From the NCBI GenBank assembly GCA_051955985.1, contig JBQCGD010000036.1, positions 5,441 through 69,440 of the forward strand: a stretch of DNA of 64,000 bases, given 5' to 3'. The position numbers and the translations under genes were made by a program. Of the stretch, positions 26,127 through 34,142 are shown one piece after another (within the stretch, counting starts at the first letter, position 1; the number at the start of each line of letters is the position of its first letter). The notes under the pieces were generated by a model that saw only the letters and a list, made by a program, of their open reading frames with translations, was not told where the DNA came from and made no database searches. Source of the DNA: DATKPA01 sp051955985 (lineage in GTDB: Bacteria > Planctomycetota > Phycisphaerae > WQYP01).

Positions 26127-26566
26127 TGATCCTGCTCGACACGAACATTCTGGTCCGGCTTGCAGATCGCAACGATCCTCAGTACCAGACGACGCATGGC
26201 GCGATCCGAGGTTGCTTCGCCAGGAAACGCGAACTGATTGTTTCCCACCAATCTCTCCACGAGTTCTGGGCTGTGACGACTCGACCCGCCAGCAAAAATG
26301 GATTGGGAATGCAGACTACCGCTGCCGATCGCTACATCAATCGATTCATCCGCCTCTTTAATCTGGTGGATGATCCGCCGGGCCTGTTTTCCCAATGGCG
26401 TGATCTTGTAAACCGCCTGAACGTGCAAGGCCTCCAAAGTTACGACGCTCGCCTCGCCGCTTTTGCAATCGCCACCAAGTGCCGCGGAATAATGACCTAC
26501 AACCTCGCCGATTTCGCTCAATTCCCCATTCCCGTCGTCGATCCGAATAATCCCTCTACCTTGTAA
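26126..26566 (+). CDS. PIN-domain ribonuclease toxin (VapC-like)
   Basis: A 146-residue PIN-fold protein, a predicted metal-dependent endoribonuclease. Acidic active-site residues are visible in LLDTNILVRLADR (first Asp), HEFWAVTTRP (Glu) and SYDARLAAFAIA (third Asp), with a late GIMTYNLADF block. ATG 26126 overlaps the antitoxin stop by one base; TTG 26123 is an alternative in the same frame. The pair lies between cysD and cysN on the same strand, so readthrough from the cysD promoter could cover it. Targets (tRNA or other RNA) are unknown. Confidence 0.85.
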   Translation: MILLDTNILVRLADRNDPQYQTTHGAIRGCFARKRELIVSHQSLHEFWAVTTRPASKNGLGMQTTAADRYINRFIRLFNLVDDPPGLFSQWRDLVNRLNVQGLQSYDARLAAFAIATKCRGIMTYNLADFAQFPIPVVDPNNPSTL

Positions 26567-26588
26567 CTTTTTTCTGCTGGAACCTTCC

Positions 26589-28304
26589 ATGTCCGAACTC
26601 CTCCTCAACGAAGACATCCACTCCTACCTCGACCGCCACCAGCGCAAGGAACTCCTCCGCTTCCTCACCTGCGGCTCCGTCGACGACGGCAAATCCACCC
26701 TCATCGGACGCCTCCTCCACGACACCAAGGGCATCTACGAAGACCAGCTCGCCGCCGTCAAAAAAGACTCCGCCAAGCACGGCACCACCGGCGAAGGACA
26801 AATCGACCTCGCCCTCCTCACCGACGGCCTCCGCGCTGAACGCGAGCAAGGCATCACCATCGACGTCGCCTACCGCTACTTCTCCACCGATAAACGCAAG
26901 TTCATCATCGCCGACACCCCCGGCCACGAGCAGTACACCCGCAATATGGCCACCGGCGCCTCCACCTGCCAGCTCGCCATCATCCTCATCGACGCCCGCC
27001 ACGGCGTCCAGGTCCAGACCAAGCGCCACTCCTTCATCTGCTCGCTCCTGGGCATCAAACACCTCGTGATCGCCATCAACAAGATGGACCTCGTCAACTT
27101 CTCCCAGGAGCGCTTCGAGCAGATAAAAAAAGACTACCTCGCCTTCGCCGAAAAACTCGGCACCGCCCGGTCGGCCGCCGCCGACATCGCCTTCATCCCC
27201 ATGAGCGCCCTCAAAGGCGACAACGTCGTCGAACCCTCCGCCGCCATGCCCTGGTACAAGGGAAAGACCCTCCTCCAGCACCTCGAGACCGTGCAGATCG
27301 CCGGCGACCGCAACCTCCGCGACCTCCGACTCCCCGTCCAGCTCGTCCTCCGCCCCAACCTCGACTTCCGCGGTTTCGCCGGCACCATCGCCTCCGGCAT
27401 CATCAAAAAGGGCGACGCCGTCCGCGTCCTCCCCTCCGGCAAAACCAGCCGCGTCAAATCCATCGTCACCTTCGACGGCGAACTCGACGAAGCCTTCGCA
27501 CCCATGAGCGTCACCGTCACCCTCGAACACGAAATCGACATCTCCCGCGGCGACATGCTCGTCCACGCCGATCCCGCCAAATCCGAACTGGTCCCCGAAT
27601 CCGCCTCCGACGTCGACGCCATGATCGTCTGGATGCACGAAGCCCCCTTCGTCGCCGGCAAAAGCTACTGGTTCAAACAGACCACCCGCATGGTCTCCGG
27701 CTCCATGACCCAGCTCCAGCACGCCGTCGACGTCAACACCCTCGAAGAACGCCCCGCCAGCCAGCTCGGCCTCAACGAGGTCGGCCGCGTCTCCCTCTCC
27801 TTCTCCCGCAGCCTCGTCTTCGACCCCTACACCACCAACCCCGCCACCGGCGCCTTCATCATCGTCGACCGCCTCACCAACAACACCGTCGGCGCCGGCA
27901 TGATCATCTCCCGCCACGACACCAGCCGCCACGCCCGCGGCCGCGTCAGCGTCTCCGAACGCGAGATCCGCATGGGCCAGCGCGGCGCCGCCGTCTGGGT
28001 CAACCGCCAGATCGCCGACGAAATCGAACGTGAACTCTTCGAGGAAGCCCGCATCGTCGTCCGCTTCGACACCGCCGACCTCGACGCCAAAGCCCTCGCC
28101 GACGTCGCCCGCCTTCTCCTCGATCAATCCATCATTGTCCTCATCACCGGCGACAAGCCCCCCGTCGACGGCGACCCCCTCCTCATCGAACTCGGCGCCA
28201 ACCTCGTCATCTGCCCCGAAACCGAAGCCGATCGCGCCATCAGCCGCATCCAGCAGAACGGCGTCGGCGGCGTGGAGCAATCGATCGCGGGTGACGGCAT
28301 CTAA
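26589..28304 (+). CDS. cysN: sulfate adenylyltransferase subunit 1 with degenerate C-terminal APS-kinase-like tail
   Basis: GTPase subunit of ATP sulfurylase. The GTP-binding motifs are GSVDDGKST (P-loop, about residues 29-37), DTPGHEQYT and NKMD, followed by two beta-barrel domains. At 571 residues it is about 100 longer than a plain CysN. The extra tail (about 450-571) reads GQRGAAVWVN...IADEIERELFEE...VARLLLDQSIIVLITG, which follows the order of an APS kinase (CysC) domain but lacks the GLSGSGKST P-loop and the LDGD motif. I infer a relic of a CysN-CysC fusion with a lost kinase active site. The stop abuts a palindromic repeat. Confidence 0.93.
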   Translation: MSELLLNEDIHSYLDRHQRKELLRFLTCGSVDDGKSTLIGRLLHDTKGIYEDQLAAVKKDSAKHGTTGEGQIDLALLTDGLRAEREQGITIDVAYRYFSTDKRKFIIADTPGHEQYTRNMATGASTCQLAIILIDARHGVQVQTKRHSFICSLLGIKHLVIAINKMDLVNFSQERFEQIKKDYLAFAEKLGTARSAAADIAFIPMSALKGDNVVEPSAAMPWYKGKTLLQHLETVQIAGDRNLRDLRLPVQLVLRPNLDFRGFAGTIASGIIKKGDAVRVLPSGKTSRVKSIVTFDGELDEAFAPMSVTVTLEHEIDISRGDMLVHADPAKSELVPESASDVDAMIVWMHEAPFVAGKSYWFKQTTRMVSGSMTQLQHAVDVNTLEERPASQLGLNEVGRVSLSFSRSLVFDPYTTNPATGAFIIVDRLTNNTVGAGMIISRHDTSRHARGRVSVSEREIRMGQRGAAVWVNRQIADEIERELFEEARIVVRFDTADLDAKALADVARLLLDQSIIVLITGDKPPVDGDPLLIELGANLVICPETEADRAISRIQQNGVGGVEQSIAGDGI

Positions 28305-28329
28305 GTGGGGCCGACGCCCTCGTCGGCCA
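28304..28329 (+). repeat. palindromic intergenic element, copy 2
   Basis: Begins with the last base of the cysN stop codon. Arms GGCCGACG (28309-28316) and CGTCGGCC (28321-28328) round CCCT; identical in core to copy 1 at 23200. Confidence 0.85.
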
Positions 28330-28360
28330 ATCCGTTTCGCCCACGCGCCGCACGCTCGCG

Positions 28361-29641
28361 CTACACCCGCACCTGCCCGTTCCCCATCACAATGTACTTA
28401 TACGTGCACAAATCCGCCGCCCCCATCGGCCCGCGCGAGTGCAGCTTGTCCGTCGATATCCCAATCTCCGCCCCCAGCCCATACTCCCCGCCGTCCGCAA
28501 ACCGCGTCGATGCATTCACCACCACGCTCGCCGAATCCACCTCCGTCGTGAACTTCTTCGCCGCCGCCAGGTCGTTCGTGATGATCGCATCCGTGTGCTG
28601 GCTGCCGTACTTCGTGATGTGCTCGATCGCCTCCTCGATGCTCACCACCTGCTTCACCGCGATGATGTAATCGAGAAACTCCGCCCCCCAGTCCGACTCC
28701 TTCGCCAGCTTTGCATCCTGCAAAAGCCCCAGCGAAAACGCATCCGCCCGCATCTCCACCTTCTTGTCCCGGAACGCCGCCGCAATCCGCGGCAACACTT
28801 TCCCCGCAATGTCCTTGTGCACCAGCAGGCACTCCTCCGTGTTGCACAGCGCCACCCCGTCCACCTTTGCGCTCACCGCGATCTTCACCGCCATGTCCGC
28901 ATCCGCCCCCTTGTCGATGTACACGTGGCAGACACCCTTGTAATGCTTGATCACCGGAATCGTCGCCTGCTCCACCACGCTGCGGATCAACCCCTCGCCC
29001 CCGCGCGGAATGATCAGATCAATCAACCCCTCCGCGGTCGCCATCGCCCCCACCGCGGCACGATCCGTCGTCTCCACCAGCTGCACCGCATCTTCCGAAA
29101 TCCCCGCGTGTTTGAGCCCCTCCTTGATGATCCGCGCAATCGCCTTGTTCGAATGAATCGCCTCCTTCCCTCCGCGCAGGATGCACGCATTCCCGCTCTT
29201 CAAGCAGATCCCCGCCGCATCCGCCGTCACGTTCGGCCGCGACTCAAAAATAATCGCCACCACCCCGATCGGCACCCGCCGCTTCTCGATCCGCAACCCG
29301 TTCGGCCGGTCGTACGCCTCGATCGTCTGCCCCACCGGATCCGTCTGCAGCGCAATCTCCCGCAGCCCCTGCGCCATCGCCGCGATCTTCTTCTCCCCCA
29401 GCGTCAGCCGCGCCACCAGCGGCCCCGCCAACCCATCCCGCTCCGCCTGCTCCAGGTCCTTTTTATTCTCCGCAATCAACTGCCCCTGGCTCGCCAGCAG
29501 CGCATCGGCGATCTTGTTCAACGCCAGGTTCTTCTGCGCGCCCGATAACGTCGCCAGTTGCCGCGACGCAGCCCGCGCCCGCACCGCCATCTCCCGAATC
29601 TGCTCTGTCACCGACGATTTCTGAACGTCCACGGCCGTCAT
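28361..29641 (-). CDS. proA: glutamate-5-semialdehyde dehydrogenase (gamma-glutamyl phosphate reductase)
   Basis: NADPH-dependent second step of proline synthesis, reducing gamma-glutamyl phosphate. The 426-residue length is normal for ProA. Aldehyde-dehydrogenase-fold signatures include FESRPNVTADAAG, LRGGKEA, and the catalytic Cys in VALCNTEECLLVH. Start ATG 29641 has GGAG 6 bases upstream. Neither proB nor proC is adjacent. It converges on cysN, with a palindromic repeat in the gap, and another copy of that repeat lies upstream of its start. Confidence 0.95.
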   Translation of the reverse strand: MTAVDVQKSSVTEQIREMAVRARAASRQLATLSGAQKNLALNKIADALLASQGQLIAENKKDLEQAERDGLAGPLVARLTLGEKKIAAMAQGLREIALQTDPVGQTIEAYDRPNGLRIEKRRVPIGVVAIIFESRPNVTADAAGICLKSGNACILRGGKEAIHSNKAIARIIKEGLKHAGISEDAVQLVETTDRAAVGAMATAEGLIDLIIPRGGEGLIRSVVEQATIPVIKHYKGVCHVYIDKGADADMAVKIAVSAKVDGVALCNTEECLLVHKDIAGKVLPRIAAAFRDKKVEMRADAFSLGLLQDAKLAKESDWGAEFLDYIIAVKQVVSIEEAIEHITKYGSQHTDAIITNDLAAAKKFTTEVDSASVVVNASTRFADGGEYGLGAEIGISTDKLHSRGPMGAADLCTYKYIVMGNGQVRV

Positions 29642-29692
29642 AAAAACTCCGATTTCCGTTAAGCAGCGTATTGTAGCAGATCGCCCCCGCTG

Positions 29693-29718
29693 AGTGGGGC
29701 CGACGCCCCCGTCGGCCA
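29693..29718 (+). repeat. palindromic intergenic element, copy 3
   Basis: Arms GGCCGACG (29698-29705) and CGTCGGCC (29710-29717) with loop CCCC instead of CCCT; flanked by AGTGG as in the other copies. It lies upstream of proA, between divergently oriented genes, so it is not simply a terminator. Confidence 0.85.
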
Positions 29719-29830
29719 TTTCAGCCCCAAAGCCTCATTTCGCGAAAAAAACCGCCAACCCCGCAACGCCGCCCACCCCTTTTCCCACGCTGAGCTTGAT
29801 TCACCCCCACCGCCTGCCGATAAATACCTT

Positions 29831-30046
29831 ATGAACCTTTCTGCCTCCAGCCTCCTCGCCGGCCTCCTCATCAGCTCCCTCGGCGCCGGCATCTTCCTCT
29901 ACGGCAAATCCACCTCCAAGCTCCTCCCCCTCGTCGTCGGCGGCGCGATGTGCCTCTACCCCTTCATCATCACCGCCCCTTGGCTCCTCTGGACGATCAC
30001 CGCCGCCCTCTGCGTCCTCCTCTACGTCGCACGCGAACGCGCCTGA
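29831..30046 (+). CDS. small two-span membrane protein
   Basis: A 71-residue protein with two hydrophobic segments (SLLAGLLISSLGAGIFLYG and LWTITAALCVLLYVA) separated by a short basic loop. No ribosome site is obvious before ATG 29831. Function unknown; small double-span proteins of this kind are common in planctomycetes. Confidence 0.6.
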   Translation: MNLSASSLLAGLLISSLGAGIFLYGKSTSKLLPLVVGGAMCLYPFIITAPWLLWTITAALCVLLYVARERA

Positions 30047-30170
30047 GACGCCGCCCCCCACCGAACTTTCTCCCCCTGCTTTTATTTTCTTTACAGGGGC
30101 GTCAGCGCGCTTTAATTTAACAGCACCACATCCACCTATCTCGCTTCTTCCAATCATTTGAGGGTCCGTC

Positions 30171-30626
30171 ATGGCTGATTCGAGCAAGAAAACTGCCGTC
30201 GTGGCTGTGGTTGCGCTGTTGCTGGCCGCCGGCGCTGTCCTGGTCTACAACTCCCGGGGCACAACACCACGCGCCAGCGGTCTCGGCTACTTCGTCGATG
30301 ATGCAACAGGCCAGGAAACCACACGCTCCGTCAAGGACATTCCGCCCGTCTCCGAAAACGGAAAAACCCTCGTCCGCGAAGTGAAATACAGCCTCAACGG
30401 CAAACCAAAGGCCGCCTATTACTACAAATTCACCGACGCCATGAAAAAGAAAATCGAGGATGTCATCGCTTCCGGAAAAGACATCGGCGACATGGAGATC
30501 GGCTCCGGCCAGTTGGTGCGCTCTCCCGCGCCCAACAGCAAATGGGTCGCCGCCGGAAGCGACGAGGGCCAGGCCATCATGCAAATTGATCTTTCCCAGG
30601 GAAAAATCGAAATGCTTCAGCCCTGA
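30171..30626 (+). CDS. single-span protein, paralogue of the gene at 33259, next to a prepilin gene
   Basis: A 151-residue protein: N-terminal membrane anchor (about residues 8-26, VVAVVALLLAAGAVLVY) and a soluble, presumably periplasmic, domain. The domain shares with the product of 33259-33726 the order YF-DxxTG-E...R-V-D-PP, then KYxxxGxPxxxxYYxKFT-xMKxKxED, then G-LVR-P...SxWV-A. No known family is recognised. GAGGG lies 6 bases before ATG 30171. Both paralogues neighbour a prepilin-like gene (here convergent, sharing a bidirectional terminator), so a role linked to the pilin-like proteins is inferred. Confidence 0.75.
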   Translation: MADSSKKTAVVAVVALLLAAGAVLVYNSRGTTPRASGLGYFVDDATGQETTRSVKDIPPVSENGKTLVREVKYSLNGKPKAAYYYKFTDAMKKKIEDVIASGKDIGDMEIGSGQLVRSPAPNSKWVAAGSDEGQAIMQIDLSQGKIEMLQP

Positions 30627-30671
30627 TCGCTTTCCCTCAACCCCTCCTCCCCTCAACAGCCCCAAACGGAA

Positions 30672-30702
30672 AACGCCGCAGCTCGAAAAAAGCTGCGGCG
30701 TT
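30672..30702. terminator. bidirectional intrinsic terminator
   Basis: Perfect 12-base stem AACGCCGCAGCT/AGCTGCGGCGTT with a 7-base loop, between the convergent genes at 30171 and 30731. T-rich sequence follows on the + side (ttctcttgcgctttt) and tttt follows on the minus side. Confidence 0.85.
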
Positions 30703-30730
30703 CTCTTGCGCTTTTGATGGATCAGCCCCC

Positions 30731-31774
30731 TCAATACTGCTCTTGCAGATAGATCAGCACGTCCTGCGTCAGCAGGTTCGGCTGCTCAACGTTTCCGGTC
30801 CCAAGTTTCTTCTGCGTGAACAAGCCGTTCAAGGTCCACGGCATCGTGTTGAACTTCGACACATGCCCGTCAAAGAAGGCCATGTTCGTGTCTCCGTCCA
30901 CCCCGCCGTTCGTCGGATCGCCATGGTTCCCACGCAACCGCAGGTGACGCGGGGGAATGTCCGTCATCTTGGTGTCCCAGATGATCTCCGTCGCTTCAAC
31001 CACCATCACCATGCGACTCTGGTTCATTACGAAATTCATCTTCCGCCGGTAATCAACGGAAGTGGAAACCTTGTCGTTCGGCGCAGATTGTGGTTTGTCA
31101 AAGGCTACAAATGGCGTCGCACCAGCGTTTTTCGAACCACCTGAGCTGCCGAGCTTGTTGCCGCTGCTCATATTATGCGCATTGAGCTCGTACCACGTCG
31201 CTACCGAGAAGTTCCCCGGTGTTCCCAGGGGGCCGGACCATCCGAGAGGCTCGATAATCCCTTTCTGCAGCACTGGATCGCGAGGGCCGATGGTACCCAC
31301 CGCTCCATTCGTCTGTAACCCGTCCGGATTGAACAATTCCAATTGGCAGTCAGGGCAGAAAAACGCGCTTCGTCCAGACGGTGTGCCCACGTTCCCATTC
31401 GGCTGCATATCATTCCCAGCAGAGACGAATCCTTGCTTAGCCAGTTCGTTGGTCCAAAAGAAGCCCTGAGGCACGTCGGAAAACGCGTTATTACCCGCCA
31501 CGAATTCTGGAATGCACGCATCGTCAAAAGCGGCCCCATAGCTGATCACCCCCTGCGCGATGCCCCGCATATTGGCCGCGCATTTCGCGATACGTGCCTG
31601 CTCGCGGGCCTTCCCCAGCGACGGCAGCAGAATCGCGATCAATAGCGCGATAATCGCTACTACCACTAGCAGCTCAATCAACGTAAACCCGCTCCGCCTG
31701 CGCATCATGCTCCCATCCAAAAACGTCCTCACCCTTGCGCGTGCCCCACTTGCCCGCATCGATTCCACTTTCAT
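30731..31774 (-). CDS. prepilin-like protein with H-X9-DG C-terminal motif
   Basis: A 347-residue type IV pilin-like/pseudopilin protein. A 28-residue charged leader ends at SG and is followed by FTLIELLVVVAIIALLIAILLP, the substrate signature of prepilin peptidase; mature N-terminus would be Phe. The large C-terminal domain ends with HGDPTNGGVDGDTNMAFFDGHV, the planctomycete H-X9-DG processing-associated motif. The start at 31774 has GGAGA 7 bases upstream; a start at Met23 or Met24 would give a conventional short leader. Upstream lies a leader region with a promoter shared with the 33726 unit. No secretion ATPase or peptidase gene is nearby. Confidence 0.92.
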   Translation of the reverse strand: MKVESMRASGARARVRTFLDGSMMRRRSGFTLIELLVVVAIIALLIAILLPSLGKAREQARIAKCAANMRGIAQGVISYGAAFDDACIPEFVAGNNAFSDVPQGFFWTNELAKQGFVSAGNDMQPNGNVGTPSGRSAFFCPDCQLELFNPDGLQTNGAVGTIGPRDPVLQKGIIEPLGWSGPLGTPGNFSVATWYELNAHNMSSGNKLGSSGGSKNAGATPFVAFDKPQSAPNDKVSTSVDYRRKMNFVMNQSRMVMVVEATEIIWDTKMTDIPPRHLRLRGNHGDPTNGGVDGDTNMAFFDGHVSKFNTMPWTLNGLFTQKKLGTGNVEQPNLLTQDVLIYLQEQY

Positions 31775-32092
31775 GAGAATTTCTCCAAATGAGCCTCATC
31801 CTCGCGATAAACCGCGGACGTTCCGCGGCCGATCGCCTCCTCGCGCACCTAAATGCGCGGCAGAACTCTCTTCATGTGCCCGCGCCGCCAGTGGGCCTCA
31901 TGGAAATTGGCTCACCACCGGACGCGCACCGACTCCCCGGCGACCGCAACACGCACCGCGTTCGCAAAAAGAGCCTCTCAGCCGTTGATGCGACAACTCA
32001 CGCTGACTGCCTGGATGTGTAAGATGAGGCCTGGATGAAGGGCCTCGTTGGATGTGGCAACTTCATTATGCCAAAGGAACAACACGAGTCAA
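31775..32092 (-). promoter_or_regulatory. promoter and about 285-base 5' leader of the first prepilin gene (leader A)
   Basis: On the minus strand, TTGACT (32092-32087), 16 bases, then CATAAT (32070-32065). About 19 bases after the -10 box comes a perfect 6-base hairpin GAGGCC/GGCCTC (32046-32026) whose loop holds TTCATCC. A leader of about 285 bases follows before ATG 31774. Just upstream of the ribosome site GATGAGGC (31800-31793) can pair with GCCTCATC (32030-32023), part of that hairpin. The same promoter spacing and hairpin loop occur upstream of the gene at 33259. No ORF of note lies in this gap. Confidence 0.6.
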
Positions 32093-32229
32093 TAAATAAA
32101 TGTAACCCCCGCCTTATTTGCATGCTTACCAAAAAGACGCTCCCGAAGATCACCCCTCGCCCCCACGCCTCCACCCGCGAACTGGCGCAATCGTACGGCA
32201 GCTACACTTGTTGCGCAGGGCGCAAACAA

Positions 32230-32261
32230 AGGGGCATTCCCGCTTGCACGAGAACGCCCCT
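32230..32261 (-). terminator. intrinsic terminator after the second prepilin gene
   Basis: Minus-strand stem AGGGGCGTTC/GAATGCCCCT (10 bases, one mismatch) with a 12-base loop, followed by TTTGTTTG. It ends the 33726-32326 operon about 65 bases after the stop. Confidence 0.7.
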
Positions 32262-32325
32262 GCTTATTCTGAGAAGCCCAAAGCGAACTCGCCTCAGGCC
32301 ACGCTACCGATAACCGCAATACTTC

Positions 32326-33234
32326 TTATTGATTGTTTAAGTAGGCAATTGTGCCGTTCCGGATGTTCCGGAAATCATTCGCCTTCGTGCTGATCGGTTG
32401 CGTCGGCACCAAGTCCACATGCCCATCGAAGTAAGCCCAATTCGTCTTGGCATCCAGGCCGTGATTCGTCGTGTCGCCGTGACGCGCCGCTATACGAACC
32501 AGGTATTCGCCCGGATAGACGCTGGAAACAGGGTTCGCAAGATTATTGTTGTTCGACCCTTCCACCAGCATCAGCAGGTCCGACGGACGCGTCACCTGGT
32601 TCATGCTCCGCGTGTAGCCTTGGCCAGGATCGGCGAGCAAGGCGTCATTGCCCTGGTAATAAATGAACGGAGACATTTCCGACGCGCCGTTCTTATTCGT
32701 CGCAGCGCACACCCGCAGCGGCAACTGATACCACGTCATCACCGTCTGGTAGTTCGCGTTGGCATAATTCACCGAATACCCGAAGTTCGTCGGATCTGCC
32801 GGGTATTGGCCACCACCGCCCGACACCAGCGTCCCCTTCGGGCAGAAGAACACCGAGTTCGTCGTCAGCGTAACCGTCGCAGAGTTCGGCTGGTTGCAAT
32901 ACGGCGCTTTCACGAAACCGCCACGGACAAGTTCCGCGGGCCATGAGAAACCATACTGGTACACACCCGACGGATTGGCGTTGATGTACCCGATGATCAT
33001 CTTGTTGTTGTTGTCCTGCGAATAAATCAGCAACCCCGCAGCAATGCCCTTCATGTTCGCAGCACACTTCACGATGTTCGCACGTTCCTTCGCCTTCCCC
33101 AGCGACGGCAGCAGAATCGAGATCAACAGCGCGATGATCGCCACCACCACCAGCAACTCGATCAGCGTGAAGCCCGAACGTGCCCGGGAGCGGCCCCAAA
33201 GGCCCGATCCCGAAACCACCTCATTCCTGACCAT
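32326..33234 (-). CDS. prepilin-like protein with H-X9-DG C-terminal motif
   Basis: A 302-residue pseudopilin-like protein. The leader (20 residues, ending RARSG) precedes FTLIELLVVVAIIALLISILLP, the prepilin peptidase recognition segment and N-terminal helix. The conserved KCAANMKGIAAGLLIYSQDN helix follows. The C-terminal domain contains HGDTTNHGLDAKTNWAYFDGHV, the H-X9-DG motif. GAGGAG lies 5 bases before ATG 33234. The upstream gene (33259-33726) ends 24 bases away on the same strand, so the two form an operon closed by a terminator at 32230-32261. Assembly partners are unknown. Confidence 0.92.
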   Translation of the reverse strand: MVRNEVVSGSGLWGRSRARSGFTLIELLVVVAIIALLISILLPSLGKAKERANIVKCAANMKGIAAGLLIYSQDNNNKMIIGYINANPSGVYQYGFSWPAELVRGGFVKAPYCNQPNSATVTLTTNSVFFCPKGTLVSGGGGQYPADPTNFGYSVNYANANYQTVMTWYQLPLRVCAATNKNGASEMSPFIYYQGNDALLADPGQGYTRSMNQVTRPSDLLMLVEGSNNNNLANPVSSVYPGEYLVRIAARHGDTTNHGLDAKTNWAYFDGHVDLVPTQPISTKANDFRNIRNGTIAYLNNQ

Positions 33235-33258
33235 AACGACTCCTCTATCAAAAATGAC

Positions 33259-33726
33259 TCATGGATAAACCGTGTCACGCGGCCCCTCGTTCGGGTCGCC
33301 TTCCAGGATCTTCTTCCCCTCCGCGCTTGTCGCTTCCACCCACCCCGACGGCCCCGCGTCCGGCTTGCGCACAAGCATTCCCGTCGACGTGTTCAAGTCC
33401 GGATACTTCTCCGGATGCACCAGCGAATCTTCTACCTTCGCCTTCATCTCCGGCGTGAATTTGAAGTAATAACCCACCTTTACATCCGGGCTCCCCGCCA
33501 CCCGGTACTTGTAGACCTTCACCACCGAAGGATTCCCTTTCGCCCCGATCTGCGGCGGCACGTCCGTCACCGGCCGTATGACCTCCGTCCCCGTGTCCTC
33601 ATCAAAATAAAACGCCGTCTCCGGCTTCTTCTCCCCGCCACGCGACGTGAAGTAAAAGATGACCCCCGCCAGTACCAGCACCGCCGCCGCCACATACTTC
33701 CCGTTCTTGTTCAAAAACTCCCGCAT
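33259..33726 (-). CDS. single-span protein, paralogue of the gene at 30171, in operon with a prepilin gene
   Basis: A 155-residue protein with an N-terminal membrane segment (YVAAAVLVLAGVIFYFTS) and a soluble domain sharing with the 30171 product the motifs DEDTGTEVIRPVTDVPP, KYRVAGSPDVKVGYYFKFT, EMKAKVED and GMLVRKPDAG. GGAG lies 5 bases before ATG 33726. It is the first gene of an operon with the prepilin-like gene at 32326-33234. Long upstream frames exist but the ribosome site and paralogue alignment fix this start. The consistent pairing with prepilin genes suggests an accessory or chaperone-like role; this is inference. Confidence 0.78.
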   Translation of the reverse strand: MREFLNKNGKYVAAAVLVLAGVIFYFTSRGGEKKPETAFYFDEDTGTEVIRPVTDVPPQIGAKGNPSVVKVYKYRVAGSPDVKVGYYFKFTPEMKAKVEDSLVHPEKYPDLNTSTGMLVRKPDAGPSGWVEATSAEGKKILEGDPNEGPRDTVYP

Positions 33727-34142
33727 GCCGTCTCCATAAAAACGACCAAACCACGTGTCTCGAAAGATCAGTCCCGATCGACAATAACCGGACGCGCACA
33801 AATTCCGCCACAGCCGAGCGGTCGCCCGCTCGCTGCGTTGTCCCTGCAGAATCCGATGGTTCGGGGCTCCACCAAACCACGCCGCTGGGCTCCCGACGCA
33901 AGGCATGCACGCCCGCGCTGGGTCTTGGCCTTCCGACAGGATCACCACCGATGGGATGGATCACCAATCCGTAAAGATGCAGAACGCATCTTTACCGGCG
34001 AGTTCGTCGCCGGCAATTAGGCCTTCCAGTCACTGATCTACAATCGTCGCTGACCGCCTCTTTGTAAAAAATAAGGCCGGGATGAACGGCCTCTGGCAGG
34101 ATGTGGTGATGTCTATTATCGCAAATACTTCGCGCGAGTCAA
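33727..34142 (-). promoter_or_regulatory. promoter and about 380-base structured 5' leader of the second prepilin operon (leader B)
   Basis: Minus-strand TTGACT (34142-34137), 16 bases, GATAAT (34120-34115). About 23 bases on, the hairpin AGGCCG/CGGCCT (34092-34074), with loop TTCATCC, is followed by TATTTTTT, so it looks like a terminator placed just inside the transcript. Further down lie back-to-back hairpins CCGGCGA/TCGCCGG (34013-33995) and GTAAAGATGC/GCATCTTTAC (33995-33971). Leader A shares the promoter, the hairpin loop and the later string GTGCGCGTCCGGT. No convincing ORF lies here. The first hairpin might alternatively terminate the gene ending at 34231. Confidence 0.6.
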
